Of a stretch of 58,045 nucleotides of DNA, positions 1 to 9,164 are shown piece after piece. Under the pieces are notes generated by a model. The model was not told the origin of the DNA, made no database searches, and saw only the letters and a list, made by a program, of their open reading frames with translations. Both the position numbers and the translations under genes were made by a program. Source of the stretch: Miniimonas arenae (GTDB taxonomy: Bacteria > Actinomycetota > Actinomycetes > Actinomycetales > Beutenbergiaceae); assembly GCF_006351005.1 (NCBI RefSeq), contig NZ_VENP01000019.1:1-58045 (forward strand), written 5' to 3'. The number at the start of each line of letters is the position of its first letter. The first letter of the stretch is position 1.

Positions 1-5
1 TTGGT

Positions 6-99
6 GCACAACTGCGGACAGGCGGGCGCCCGCGACCCTGGCGCCCGGCGTGTCGCGTGCGACGCGCCGAGGAGTGCAGGCGGTCGTCCGCAGTTGTGC
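6..99. repeat. 14-bp inverted repeat pair and direct repeats left of the aminotransferase gene
   Basis: GCACAACTGCGGAC at 6-19 is matched by its exact reverse complement at 86-99. The right arm is followed by a direct repeat of GCGGTCGTCCGCAG. The first 200 bases hold no convincing gene; this is the stretch downstream of the aminotransferase stop codon. It may be the edge of a larger intergenic repeat cut by the window. Confidence 0.6.
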
Positions 100-201
100 G
101 CGGTCGTCCGCAGGTCTGCTCGCGCCGCCCGACGGCGGCGGCCCGTCGCTGCTGCTGAGTCAGCGCCACCGCGCGACCGCGGTGCCCTCGGCGGCGGCCG
201 G

Positions 202-1743
202 TCAGCGCTGCTGCTGCGCCAGCGCGCCGGACAGCCTGCGCCCGGCCTCACGCAGCCGCTCGGCGGACGTGTCCCCGAACGACAGCCGCAGGTGCCGGTC
301 GGCGTCGGTGCCCGGCCCGGACGCGAAGAACGACCCGCGCTGGTAGAGCACGCCCGCCCGCGCGGCGTCCTCCGCGAGCCGGTCGGCGTCCACGGCGTCG
401 TCGCGCAGCCGAGGCCACAGGAACAGTCCGCCCTCAGGCAGGTCGACGTCGAACGCTCCGGGTGCCGCCTCGGCCAGCGCCCCCGCGAGGGCGTCGGACC
501 GCTCGCGGTACAGCGCCCGCGCCCTCGTCAGCGTCTCGTCGAACAGCCCAGGCCGCAACGTCAGCAGCTCCGCGACCACAGCCTGGACGAACGTCGAGGA
601 GTGGGAGTCCTGCCGCGCCCGCAGCGCCACGACGTCCGGAACGAGCCACTCCGGCAGCACGAGCCAGCCCAGTCGCAAGCCGGGGCCGAGCGTCTTGGTG
701 AACGTGTTGACGTGTACCACCCACGGGGAGTGGTTGAACGGCTCGTCGCGCGGCCCGGCGTCGAGCCCCGCCCCCGACCTCGGCCGCTCCAGTTCGCCGT
801 CCGGCGCCCGGAACCGCAGCTCCCGGTACGGGTTGTCCGCGAGCACCACGAACCCGTAGTGCTCGGCGAGTGCCACCAGCTCGTGCCGCTGCTCCAGCGG
901 CAGCGTGCCCTGCGACGGGTTGTGGAAGTCGGGCACCGTGTAGAGCGCCGTCGGGCGGAGACCGCGCCGCAGCTGGTCCGCAAGGACGTCCACCCGAAGG
1001 CCCTCGCACCCCACCGGGACGGGCGCGATGCGGGCGTCCGCGAGCTCCAGACCGCGCAGGAACAGCGGGAAGGTCGGGTTGTCCACCGCGATGAGGTCAC
1101 CGCGCTCGAGGACCGTCTGGATCGTCAGGGCGAGCCCGTGGAAGCCGCCGTTCGTGATGACGATCCGCGCGGGGTCCACGCCCTCGCGCGTCGCGATCCA
1201 GGCGCGCAGCGCCGGGTCGCCCTCGGTGCGCGAGTACTGCAGTGCGGGCAGGCCGGGTCGCGCCAGTACGCGCGCCGTCGCCTCGGTGACCTCGGCCGCC
1301 GGCAGCACCGACGGGTCCGGCACCCCGCCCATCAGCGCGATCGCGTCCGGGACGCGATCGCGCAGCGTCGCGTCGCCGAAGCCCTTTGGCGCGGTGAACG
1401 CGCGCACGAGCGTCGTACGGTCCGGGCGCGAGGGAGCGCCCCCGACGGCGTGGCTCGCCTCGCCGCCGGACGTCGCCGCAGCGCTGGCCAGAGTGCCGGT
1501 CGCGGCGCCCGCCGCAGCGCCGGTCGCAGTGCCGGCCAGAGTGCCGGTCGCGGCGCCCGCCGCAGCACCGGAAGCACTGCCGGCCAGAGCGCCGGCCGCA
1601 GCACCGGAAGCACTGCCGGCCAGAGCGCCGGCCGCAGCACCGGTCGCAGTGCCGGCAAGAGCGCCGGCCGCAGCACCGTTCGCACTGCTGGCCAGAGGGC
1701 CGGTCACAACTCCGGTCGCAGCCCGGGTCACGGTGGCGCTCAC
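202..1743 (-). CDS. PLP-dependent aminotransferase (fold type I, 2-aminoadipate aminotransferase-like)
   Basis: Transfers an amino group between an amino acid and a 2-oxo acid in the cytosol; the exact substrate cannot be read. The 513-residue product shows ITNGGFHG, YTVPDFHNPSQG, DNPYRELRF and the Schiff-base lysine in NTFTKTLGPGLRLGW, typical of LysN/MocR-type catalytic domains, but has no N-terminal winged helix, so it is an enzyme and not a MocR regulator. The GTG start overlaps the TGA of the upstream ABC ATPase (GTGA), indicating translational coupling; this is the last gene of the importer operon. Odd: residues 1 to about 105 are Ala/Gly/Thr/Ser repeats encoded by a 36-bp minisatellite, and the enzyme proper starts near residue 107 (RPDRTTLVRAF). 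An internal start downstream of the repeat is possible. Family call firm, substrate unknown. Confidence 0.88.
   Translation of the reverse strand: MSATVTRAATGVVTGPLASSANGAAAGALAGTATGAAAGALAGSASGAAAGALAGSASGAAAGAATGTLAGTATGAAAGAATGTLASAAATSGGEASHAVGGAPSRPDRTTLVRAFTAPKGFGDATLRDRVPDAIALMGGVPDPSVLPAAEVTEATARVLARPGLPALQYSRTEGDPALRAWIATREGVDPARIVITNGGFHGLALTIQTVLERGDLIAVDNPTFPLFLRGLELADARIAPVPVGCEGLRVDVLADQLRRGLRPTALYTVPDFHNPSQGTLPLEQRHELVALAEHYGFVVLADNPYRELRFRAPDGELERPRSGAGLDAGPRDEPFNHSPWVVHVNTFTKTLGPGLRLGWLVLPEWLVPDVVALRARQDSHSSTFVQAVVAELLTLRPGLFDETLTRARALYRERSDALAGALAEAAPGAFDVDLPEGGLFLWPRLRDDAVDADRLAEDAARAGVLYQRGSFFASGPGTDADRHLRLSFGDTSAERLREAGRRLSGALAQQQR
1495..1700. repeat. 36-bp coding minisatellite in the aminotransferase N-terminus
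   Basis: On the plus strand, units beginning GCCGGCCAGAGCGCC recur at 1579, 1615 and 1651 (period 36); a longer 48-bp variant precedes them. On the coding strand each unit gives a 12-residue Ala/Gly-rich peptide (AAAGALAGSASG-like). All units stay in frame, so copy number could change without breaking the gene. Confidence 0.8.
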
Positions 1744-3593
1744 GCCAGCTCCTCCGCCCGAGGAACGGCGGCGAGCAGCGCGCGGGTGTACGCCTCGCGC
1801 GGCCCGGCGAACAGGTCCGCCGCGGAGCTCTGCTCCACGACCCGGCCGTTGCGCAGCACCGTGACGGTGTCCGCGAGCTGCCGCACGAGGCCCAGGTCGT
1901 GGGACACGAACAGGTAGGTCAGCCCGTGCTCGGCCTGCAGCCGCACGAGGACGTCGAGGATGTCGGCCTGCACGGAGACGTCGAGCGCGGAGGTCGGCTC
2001 GTCGAGCACCACGGTGTCCGGCCGCGTCACGAGCGCCCGCGCGATCGCGACGCGCTGGCGCTGCCCGCCGGACAGCTCGTGCGGCGACCGCGCGAGGAAC
2101 GCGGCGCCGAGTCCGACGTCGTCCAGCGCGGCGACCACGAGGTCGGCCCGCTCGGACCGCCGCCCGACGCCGAACCGGTCGAGCGGCTCGCAGACGAGCC
2201 GCCCCACGCGCCACGTCGGGTCGAGCGACGTGAAGGGGTTCTGGTAGACGAGCTGCAGGTGGCGACGCAGGCCGCGCAGCGCACGCGGGGAGGTCGGCAC
2301 GGGCTCGCCGTCGACGAGGATGCGCCCGGCGTCGGGCCGTTCGAGACCGAGCAGCATCCGCACGGCGGTCGTCTTGCCGGAGCCGGACTCACCCACGAGC
2401 GCGTGGGTCGTACCGGGCGCGACCGTGAACGTCACGTCCTCGGCCGCGACCACTCCGGCCCGCCCCGCGGCGCCACCGCCGAACGTGCGGTGCACGCCCT
2501 CGAACGCGATCCGCGGCGTCGCAGCGCGCGCGGTGCTCGCCCACGCCGCCGCCGAGGCGACGTCGCCGCTGGACCGGTGCTCGCCGTCGGGCGCGGCCTG
2601 GTCCGGCCGGTCCTCGGGCGCAGGCACGACGGCGTCGCGCACCTCGAGCGAGGCGCGCAGCTCCCGCAGCCGGTCGGGGTTGAGAGCGGGGACGTCGGCG
2701 CGCAGCGCGCGGGCGTAGTCCGACGTCGGGGCGTGCAGCACCTGGCGGGCCGGGCCGGCCTCCTGGACCCGGCCGTCCCGCAGCACGACGATCTCCTCGG
2801 CCCGCTCGGCGGCGAGGGCGAGGTCGTGCGTGATGAGCAGCAGGCTCAGCTCGCGCGTGCGGCGCAGCTCTTCGAGAAGGTCGAGGATGCGGCGCTGGAC
2901 GGTGACGTCGAGCGCGGAGGTCGGCTCGTCGGCGACGAGCACGCGCGGCTGGGGCAGCACCGCGAGCGCGATGAGGACGCGCTGCAGCATGCCGCCGGAG
3001 AGCTGGTGCGGGTAGGCGTCGTAGACGCGCTCGGGGTCGGGGAGTCCGACGTCGGCGAACGCCTCGAGCGCGAGCTCGCGCCGGCGCCCGGCGTCACGCT
3101 CGCCGAGCAGCGCCGCGGCCTCCTGCGCCTGGGCGCCGATCCGGCGGACGGGGTTGAGCGAGCTCGCGGGGTCCTGCGGCACGAACGCGAGGGTCCGCCC
3201 GCGCAGCGGCCGGAAGGCGCGGTCGGACAGCGCGAGCAGGTCGCGCCCGTCCACCTCGATCCGTCCCTGCGGCGTCGACGCCCCGCGGGGGAGCAGACGC
3301 AGCACCGACCGGGCGATCGTCGACTTGCCCGATCCCGACTCGCCGATGAGGGCGAGGCTCGTCCCGCGGCGCAGCGTGAGGTCGACCCCGGAGACGACGC
3401 GTCGCGCGCCGTAGGCGACCGACAGGTCGTGCACCTGGAGGACCGGGGCGGGCTGGTCGGGGGCGGGCTGGTCGAGGGCGGGCGACGGCGGGGCCGTGGC
3501 CTCGGCGACCGTGGTGGCCGTCGTGCCGCCACCCACGGCGGCGTCGGCGCCGGCCCTGGCCGCGCCGGAGGATCGCAGTGCTTGCAGGGTCAT
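1740..3593 (-). CDS. oligopeptide-type ABC transporter, fused double ATPase (DppD-DppF fusion)
   Basis: Energises the importer encoded just upstream. The 617-residue protein carries two complete ABC domains. Domain 1 has Walker [10 protein letters not shown] (84-92), signature LSGGM (198-202) and Walker B/D-loop DEPTSALD (222-229). Domain 2 has GESGSGKTT (401-409), LSGGQ (507-511) and DEPTSALD (531-538). A disordered Ala/Pro/Asp-rich linker of about 60 residues joins them, and a similar tail (1-50) precedes domain 1. This is the usual actinobacterial fusion of the two ATPases of peptide or nickel importers. ATG chosen because AGGAG lies eight bases upstream, 14 bp after the permease stop codon. 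It overlaps the aminotransferase start. Cytoplasmic, membrane-associated. Peptide, opine or metal-chelate substrates are all possible for the family. Confidence 0.93.
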   Translation of the reverse strand: MTLQALRSSGAARAGADAAVGGGTTATTVAEATAPPSPALDQPAPDQPAPVLQVHDLSVAYGARRVVSGVDLTLRRGTSLALIGESGSGKSTIARSVLRLLPRGASTPQGRIEVDGRDLLALSDRAFRPLRGRTLAFVPQDPASSLNPVRRIGAQAQEAAALLGERDAGRRRELALEAFADVGLPDPERVYDAYPHQLSGGMLQRVLIALAVLPQPRVLVADEPTSALDVTVQRRILDLLEELRRTRELSLLLITHDLALAAERAEEIVVLRDGRVQEAGPARQVLHAPTSDYARALRADVPALNPDRLRELRASLEVRDAVVPAPEDRPDQAAPDGEHRSSGDVASAAAWASTARAATPRIAFEGVHRTFGGGAAGRAGVVAAEDVTFTVAPGTTHALVGESGSGKTTAVRMLLGLERPDAGRILVDGEPVPTSPRALRGLRRHLQLVYQNPFTSLDPTWRVGRLVCEPLDRFGVGRRSERADLVVAALDDVGLGAAFLARSPHELSGGQRQRVAIARALVTRPDTVVLDEPTSALDVSVQADILDVLVRLQAEHGLTYLFVSHDLGLVRQLADTVTVLRNGRVVEQSSAADLFAGPREAYTRALLAAVPRAEELA

Positions 3594-3607
3594 CGGAGCT
3601 CCTGGGA

Positions 3608-4480
3608 TCAGTCGGTCTTGCGCAGCCAGCGACTGACGCGGTTGAGGGCGAGCACGGTCGCGATGATGACGACGGCAGGCGTGTACACGAGCCACGGCGC
3701 CGTCCGGTAGTCCTTGCCCGCGGACACGAGCAGCCCCCAGTCCGAGGCGGGTGGCGGGTCGCCGTAGCCGAGGAACGCGAGCGAGGCGATGACGAGGATC
3801 GACACGCCGAACTGCAGCACCGCGAGCGCGACCACCGAGCGCGACGCGTTCGGCAGCACGTGCCGCGTGAGCACGTGCGTCGCGCTCCCGCCCTGCAGGT
3901 ACGCGGCCTCGACGAACACGGACTGACGCGTCCGGATCGTCTCGGCACGCATGAGCCGGGCGAACACCGCGACGGCGGACACCCCGGTCGCGATCGCCGC
4001 GTTGATCGTCTGGAAGCCGAGCGCCGTGACGATCACGACGGCGAGCAGGAACCCGGGTATCGCGAGCAGCACGTCGACGAGCCGGCTGAGCGTGGAGTCC
4101 ACCCAGCCGCCGATGAAGCCGGCGATCAGGCCGATCAGCCCGCCCACCAGCAGGCCGATCGCCACGGCGACAAGCGCGCTGAGCACGGAGGAGGACGAGC
4201 CGTAGACGACGCGCGTGAACACGTCGCGGCCGAGGTGGTCCGTGCCGAACCAGTGCGCCGCCGAGGGGCCGAGCAGCTTGTCCGCCGGCACGCCGTCGGC
4301 CGGGTCCTGGCTCGTCACCAGGCCCGGCGCCACCGACCACACGAGGACGACGGCGAGCACCCCGATCGAGACCAGCACGTCGACCGGGGGGCGACGACGG
4401 GCGACGGCGAGGCTCGCCGTCGCGGGCGATCGGTCCCCGGCCGCGGCGCGGCGCGGGAGACGAAGCGAGACGACGGTCAT
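3608..4480 (-). CDS. ABC transporter permease, DppC/OppC type
   Basis: Second membrane subunit of the importer, 290 residues. A short basic N-terminus is followed by one membrane segment, then the typical HWFGTDHLGRDVFTRV motif of DppC-type permeases, then the BPD_transp_1 domain with five further segments and the EAA-like loop EAAYLQGGSATHVLTRHVLPN that docks on the ATPase. Start ATG overlaps the stop of the first permease gene (ATGA), so the two are coupled. Normal length for the family. Confidence 0.94.
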   Translation of the reverse strand: MTVVSLRLPRRAAAGDRSPATASLAVARRRPPVDVLVSIGVLAVVLVWSVAPGLVTSQDPADGVPADKLLGPSAAHWFGTDHLGRDVFTRVVYGSSSSVLSALVAVAIGLLVGGLIGLIAGFIGGWVDSTLSRLVDVLLAIPGFLLAVVIVTALGFQTINAAIATGVSAVAVFARLMRAETIRTRQSVFVEAAYLQGGSATHVLTRHVLPNASRSVVALAVLQFGVSILVIASLAFLGYGDPPPASDWGLLVSAGKDYRTAPWLVYTPAVVIIATVLALNRVSRWLRKTD

Positions 4481-5613
4481 GAGACCCGGACCCTCTCCTC
4501 GAGCGGTACCTCGATGGCGCTGTCGCCCACCGCCGCTAGCTGCTCGTCCGCCACGAACGCGGCGAGGACGTCGGCGGACTCGAGCTCGCCGTCGGGCGTG
4601 CCGGCTCCGACCGAGCCGACTCCGGCCGAGCCGGCTCCGACCGCGCCGACCCCGGCGCCCGAACGCGCCGACCCGACGCGGCGCACCCGCGGGTCGAGCA
4701 GCGGGTAGAGCAGGTCGGCCGCGAGGTTCACGACGACGAACACGACGGCGGCCAGCGCCACCACCGCCTGCAGCACGGGCAGGTCCTGCGTGCTCACCGA
4801 GCGCTGCACGAGCGAGCCGATCCCGGTGCGACCGAAGATCGTCTCGGTGATGACCGCGCCGCCGAGCAGCTCCCCGACCGTGAGGGCGAGGACCGTGACG
4901 ACCGGAAGCGAGGACGGCTTGAGCAGGTGCCGCAGGTACAGGCGCGCCTCGCCGAGCCCGCGCGAGCGGGCCACCGACGTGTACTCCTGCTGCGCCTCGT
5001 GGTCCAGGCCCGCGATCAGGACCTCCGCGAGCTGCGCCGACACCGGGACGCCCAGGGTGAGCGCCGCGAAGAACGTGGCCCACGCCGAGTCCGGCTCGAT
5101 CACCCGGAAGAGCCCGAGGTCGAACGCGAACACGTAGATGAGCACGAGCCCGATCACGAACGTCGGGACCGACAGGAAGAACGACGGCAGCGACCGCAGC
5201 AGGCTGCGTCCCGGCGCCCACGGGAAGCGGTGCGCGCCGTAGGCGATCGCGCCGGCGAGCACGAGCGCGACGGCGAGCGCGCTGGCCGCGAGGACCAGCG
5301 TCGAGCCCACGACGGCCCCGACGAGCTGCGCGACCGGCAGGTTGGTGCGCATCGACACTCCGAGGTCGCCGACGAGGAACCGGGACAGCGCCTGCCACAG
5401 CTGCACGGCCACGGGCTGGTCGAGGCCGTAGTAGGAGACGATCCGGGCGATCTCCTCCTCGCTGAACCCGTTCTCCGGGTTGCGCAGCGTGCTCGTCACG
5501 GGGTCGCCCGGCAGCACGCTGATGGCGAGGAAGGTCACGACGTACGTGAGGAGCACGACGACGATCGCCTGGCCGGTGCGTCGGCCCGCGTAGGCGAGGT
5601 AGAGATGTCTCAT
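4477..5613 (-). CDS. ABC transporter permease, DppB/OppB type, with Gly/Ala-rich tail
   Basis: First membrane subunit of the importer (378 residues). It begins with the DppB-type N-terminal membrane anchor (RRTGQAIVVVLLTYVVTFLA) and the soluble loop LPGDPVTSTLRNP, followed by six predicted membrane segments and the coupling loop around EYTSVARSRGLGEARLYLRH. The conserved family ends near LLYPLLDPRVR. About 65 further residues form a low-complexity tail (alternating GAGV/GAGS) ending in an acidic stretch; such a tail is not part of the known family and would face the cytoplasm. The gene starts 30 bp after the lipoprotein gene and overlaps the next permease. Confidence 0.93.
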   Translation of the reverse strand: MRHLYLAYAGRRTGQAIVVVLLTYVVTFLAISVLPGDPVTSTLRNPENGFSEEEIARIVSYYGLDQPVAVQLWQALSRFLVGDLGVSMRTNLPVAQLVGAVVGSTLVLAASALAVALVLAGAIAYGAHRFPWAPGRSLLRSLPSFFLSVPTFVIGLVLIYVFAFDLGLFRVIEPDSAWATFFAALTLGVPVSAQLAEVLIAGLDHEAQQEYTSVARSRGLGEARLYLRHLLKPSSLPVVTVLALTVGELLGGAVITETIFGRTGIGSLVQRSVSTQDLPVLQAVVALAAVVFVVVNLAADLLYPLLDPRVRRVGSARSGAGVGAVGAGSAGVGSVGAGTPDGELESADVLAAFVADEQLAAVGDSAIEVPLEERVRVS

Positions 5614-5643
5614 GGCTGGTGTCCGCTCACTGTCCCGCCACGC

Positions 5644-7365
5644 TCACTGCTCGAGCCACGCGGCCGAGTAGTTGGCGTAGGCGATGCCGTTGTAGGTCAC
5701 GCCGTGCAGCGCCGGGTTCTGGACGTAGATGCGCTGGACGATCTGGGTGAGCGGGACGAAGTAGCCCTGCTGCAGCACGTAGCCCTGCAGCTCGTCGACG
5801 GACGCCGCGCGGGAGTCGGTGTCGACGGCGCCCGCCACCTCGTCGCGCAGCCGGTTCAGCTCGGTGTCGGTCTCGCCCACGCCGAACCAGTCCTCGCCCT
5901 TGTTGGCGCTCGTGAGGATGCTCGCCACGGTGCCGACGTCGATGAAGCTGCGGGTGATCTCCGTCAGGGCGATCGGCGTCGTGTTCTTGATGACCTTCTC
6001 GCCGTACGTCACGACGTCGTACGCCTGGATGTCGACGGCGAAGCCGAGGTCGGTCAGCTGCTGCGCGACGAGCTCGTCCACCGCCTTCGAGGTCGCCAGG
6101 TACGGGTTCGGGTAGAGCGTGACCGCGAGCGGTGTGCCGTCCTTGCTGCGCACGCCGTCCGACCCGAGCGTCCAGCCCGCCTCGTCCAGCAGCGAGGCGG
6201 CGAGGTCGGCGTCGTGGGCGAAGTCGGCCGAGTGGTCGGTCGCCTCGGGCACGTTGGACTGGATGAACGACTCGGCCGGGAGCCAGTCGTAGGTGTACAC
6301 GGTGGAGAGGATCTCGTCCCGGTCGATCGCGTGCTGGAACGCCTGGCGGACCTTGGGATCGTCGAACGGCGCCACGGTCGCGTCGATCGCGTACCCGTTG
6401 ACGAAGCCGAGGTAGCGCGGCGTCGCGATGACGAAGCCCTGCGCGGCGAGGCCGTCGAGCTCCTGCGGCGGGGCGTTGTAGGCGACGTCCGCCTGGCCCG
6501 CGGTGACCGAGGAGGTGCGCAGCGAGGACTCGGCGACGATCTTGTACGTGATGGTGTCCAGGTAGGCCGGCCCGGTGTGCTCGAGCGCCTCGGGGCCCCA
6601 GTCGTAGTCGTCGCGGCGCTCGAGGACCACGCTGTCGCCCTCCTTCCACGACTTCACGACGAACGGGCCGGAGCCGATGTCGTTGCTGAGGTCGGCCTGC
6701 TCCTCGCCCGACAGCGCGAGGGTCGTGGGCGAGATGAGGATCGAGCCGTGGTAACCGAGCGTCGGGATGAACCCGAGGGTCGGCGCGGAGAAGGTGACGA
6801 CGACGGTGGAGGCGTCCTGCGCCGTCGCGCTCTGGTAGGTCTTGGGGAACAGGCCGATCGGGTTGATGCCCTTGTCGGGGTCGCCCTTGGCCCACACGTC
6901 GAGGTTCGCGACGACGGCGGCCGCGTCCACGGGGGTGCCGTCGGAGAACGTGACGCCGTCCCGCAGGTGCAGCGTGAACTGGGTGGCGTCCTCGTTCTGC
7001 TCCCAGCTCTCCGCGACCCAGGGGCTGACCTGGCCGGCGTCGTCGACGTAGACGAGCTTGTCGGTCACGTGCCCCCAGACCTGGCCCTGGAAGCTGGAGA
7101 TGGCGCTGTTGTTGGGGATCCAGGTGTCGCCGAGGGAGTCGATGAGGAAGACGAGGTCGCCGCCCTGCTGCGGCTCGCCGCCGGCGGCGTCGGCCGACGC
7201 GTCGCCGGCCGATCCGGAGGATGCGGCGCCAGCATCGCCGGACGCGGTGGCGCACGCGGCGAGCAGACCGGTGGCGGCGAGCGCGGCGACGGCGGTCGTG
7301 GCGAGTCCGCGCGCGCGTCGTCGCAGGGCGGTGAGGCGGGTCGGGCTGGCGGTGGTGCGGGACAT
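5644..7365 (-). CDS. peptide/opine-type ABC transporter substrate-binding lipoprotein
   Basis: Captures the imported solute outside the membrane and delivers it to the two permeases. The 573-residue protein starts with an arginine-rich n-region, a hydrophobic segment and a lipobox LLAAC, giving acylation at Cys38. The mature part is an SBP_bac_5 family (DppA/OppA-like) cluster C protein: DTWIPNNSAISSFQGQVW, VTFSDGTPVDAAAVVANL, and FDDPKVRQAFQHAIDRDEIL are recognisable family segments. ATG at 7365 was preferred over an upstream frame extension because it places the signal peptide at the N-terminus and has GGAG upstream. Ligand not readable; the neighbours (2-hydroxyacid oxidase, aminotransferase) hint at a small peptide or amino-acid-derived compound. 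Confidence 0.93.
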   Translation of the reverse strand: MSRTTASPTRLTALRRRARGLATTAVAALAATGLLAACATASGDAGAASSGSAGDASADAAGGEPQQGGDLVFLIDSLGDTWIPNNSAISSFQGQVWGHVTDKLVYVDDAGQVSPWVAESWEQNEDATQFTLHLRDGVTFSDGTPVDAAAVVANLDVWAKGDPDKGINPIGLFPKTYQSATAQDASTVVVTFSAPTLGFIPTLGYHGSILISPTTLALSGEEQADLSNDIGSGPFVVKSWKEGDSVVLERRDDYDWGPEALEHTGPAYLDTITYKIVAESSLRTSSVTAGQADVAYNAPPQELDGLAAQGFVIATPRYLGFVNGYAIDATVAPFDDPKVRQAFQHAIDRDEILSTVYTYDWLPAESFIQSNVPEATDHSADFAHDADLAASLLDEAGWTLGSDGVRSKDGTPLAVTLYPNPYLATSKAVDELVAQQLTDLGFAVDIQAYDVVTYGEKVIKNTTPIALTEITRSFIDVGTVASILTSANKGEDWFGVGETDTELNRLRDEVAGAVDTDSRAASVDELQGYVLQQGYFVPLTQIVQRIYVQNPALHGVTYNGIAYANYSAAWLEQ

Positions 7366-7441
7366 GGGTGCTCCGGGGGGTGACGGTGAGGCGGGGAGAC
7401 CGAGCGGAAGGGCTGGGTCGGGCGGGCTGTCGGACGGACTC

Positions 7442-8839
7442 TCAGGCGGGCTGGAGGACGGGCGCGGGCAGCGCCTTGCCGGGGTTGAGGACGTCATCGG
7501 GGTCGACGGCGTCCTTGATCGCGTGCGAGAGCCGCTGGACGCGGTCGTCGAGCTCGAGCGCCGCCCAGTCGAGCTTCACCGTGCCGATGCCGTGCTCGCC
7601 GGACACGGTGCCGCCGCGTGAGAGCGCGAACGCGACGAGGTCGGTCGCGGCGGCGCCGAGCGCGGGCGGCGCGGGCGTGCCCTCGAGGCCGGGCGGGATC
7701 GGGAGCTTCAAGAGCGGGTGCAGGTTGCCGTCGCCCGCGTGCGCGACGGCGGACACGCGCACGCCGTAGCGCGCCTCGAGCACCGGGAAGTAGTCGAACA
7801 CCGCGGGCAGCGCCGATCGCGGCACCGCGATGTCCTCGCCGACGTACCAGGTCGGGGCGCCCTGGCCCAGCCCACGCCCGGACCGCCGCAGCTCCCACAG
7901 GAGCGGAGCCTCGCCGTCGGGCACGACGGCGACGCGCCCGCCCGCTGCGGTGAGCGCGGTGATGAGCTCGGCGGTCTGCTCGTCGATGCCGAAGCCGTCG
8001 AGCTCGACGAGCGCGAGCGACGCGCCCCGGCGGCGCAGGTCGGAGCCGGAGTGCGCGTCGATGTCGCGCAGCGTGGGCTCGTCGAGGAACTCCACGACGG
8101 CGGGGCGGACCCGCGAGGCGGTGATCGCGCCCAGGGCGCGCGCCCCCTCGCCCGTGGAGTCGAAGAACGCGGTGAGGGTGCGGCGGGCGACCGGGAGCGG
8201 CCGCAGCCGCAGCGTCGCGCCGACGACGATGCCGAGCACACCCTCGGAGCCGACGAACAGCGAGACCAGGTCCAGCCCGGTGACGCCCTTGATCGAGCGG
8301 TGGCCGACGTGCACGAGGGCGCCGTCGGGGAGCACGACGTCGAGCGCCAGGACCGACTCGCGCGTCACCCCGTACTTGGCGCACCGCAGGCCGCCGGCGT
8401 TGGTCGCGATGTTGCCGCCGAGCGTCGAGATCGCGTAGCTCGCGGGGTCCGGCGCGTAGAAGAGGCCGTACGGCGCGAGGGCCGTGTTGAGGTCGGCGTT
8501 GATGACGCCGGGCTCGACGACGGCGAGCTCGTCCGCGGGGGAGATCTCGACGATCCGGGTGAGGCGCTCGGTGGAGACGACGAGCTGGTCGGCTCCGGCG
8601 GACGCACCACCCGACAGGCCGGTGCCGGCACCCCGGGGGACGACGCTCACCCCGAGGTCGGCGGCCGTGCGCACCACGGCGGCGACCTCGGCGGCCGTGG
8701 CGGGGAACGCGACGACCGGGCCGTGCTCCACCGGCGTGCGCCGGGTGCCCGCGTCATAGGCGTACGGCGCGGTGGCGGCGGACGCGGGCAGCACCTCGAG
8801 CGCGGGGTGCGCCCGGGTGAGGGCGTCGATCAGCGACAT
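7442..8839 (-). CDS. FAD-linked 2-hydroxyacid oxidase/dehydrogenase (GlcD / D-lactate dehydrogenase type)
   Basis: Oxidises a 2-hydroxyacid (glycolate, D-lactate or a longer relative) to a 2-oxo acid using bound FAD. The 465-residue product has the PCMH FAD-binding domain with VVPRGAGTGLSGGA, YAISTLGGNIATNAGGLRCAKYG and SEGVLGIV, and the FAD_oxidase_C domain with HAGDGNLHPLLKLP, SGEHGIGTVK and the C-terminal PDDVLNPGK. No Fe-S domain is attached. It is the first gene of the minus-strand cluster, 76 bp before the lipoprotein gene. Together with the aminotransferase at the cluster end it could convert an imported hydroxyacid to an amino acid (inference). Start ATG chosen at the conserved N-terminus (MSLIDALTRAHPALEVL). 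Confidence 0.92.
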   Translation of the reverse strand: MSLIDALTRAHPALEVLPASAATAPYAYDAGTRRTPVEHGPVVAFPATAAEVAAVVRTAADLGVSVVPRGAGTGLSGGASAGADQLVVSTERLTRIVEISPADELAVVEPGVINADLNTALAPYGLFYAPDPASYAISTLGGNIATNAGGLRCAKYGVTRESVLALDVVLPDGALVHVGHRSIKGVTGLDLVSLFVGSEGVLGIVVGATLRLRPLPVARRTLTAFFDSTGEGARALGAITASRVRPAVVEFLDEPTLRDIDAHSGSDLRRRGASLALVELDGFGIDEQTAELITALTAAGGRVAVVPDGEAPLLWELRRSGRGLGQGAPTWYVGEDIAVPRSALPAVFDYFPVLEARYGVRVSAVAHAGDGNLHPLLKLPIPPGLEGTPAPPALGAAATDLVAFALSRGGTVSGEHGIGTVKLDWAALELDDRVQRLSHAIKDAVDPDDVLNPGKALPAPVLQPA

Positions 8840-9164
8840 GGTCGTTCTCCGGTTCGTGGGGTCCCGCCGTGGTCTCCGCGTCGGCGTGCGAGCGCGGGCA
8901 CGTGCGGAACGTGACTGCCGGGACGGTAGAAAGCCGGCGTGACGGCCCGATCCGCGGGCCGTCCGGGTCTCGCCATGCGGGACGGGCACCGGCGGACGGC
9001 GGGGGGTGCGACGACGACGCCGGCGTCCGGTGACCACATGGTGAGACGTGCACCCGGCCGTGCGGGACCGGTGGCTGTGCTGCCTACCGTGCCCCGCAGC
9101 GTGTCGGATCCCGATGGTCCGGCGACCGCGGGGCTCGGCCCCGCTCGAGGTGTGGAGGTCTGAC
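8840..9164. other. divergent intergenic region between the FAD oxidase operon and the GNAT gene
   Basis: A 325-bp divergent region that must hold promoters for both directions. No strong -35/-10 pair stands out. At 9031-9044 there is an imperfect dyad (TGACCACATGGTGA, with ACCA/TGGT arms) that could be a GntR-like or other operator. A good ribosome site (GGAGG) lies before the GNAT start at the right edge. No open frame here looks coding. Confidence 0.5.

Noticed and set aside
202-1743. MocR-type transcriptional regulator
   Set aside because: The aminotransferase domain fits, but the N-terminus is a repeat region and not a winged helix.
1-1917. A long open frame on the plus strand across the aminotransferase gene, and many like it elsewhere
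   Set aside because: In very GC-rich DNA the strand opposite a gene often lacks stops. The translations are Arg/Pro/Ala-rich without domain motifs, while the minus-strand frame carries the full aminotransferase signature.
9031-9044. GntR-type operator upstream of the oxidase operon
   Set aside because: The dyad is imperfect and there is no neighbouring GntR gene, so it is mentioned only within the intergenic entry.
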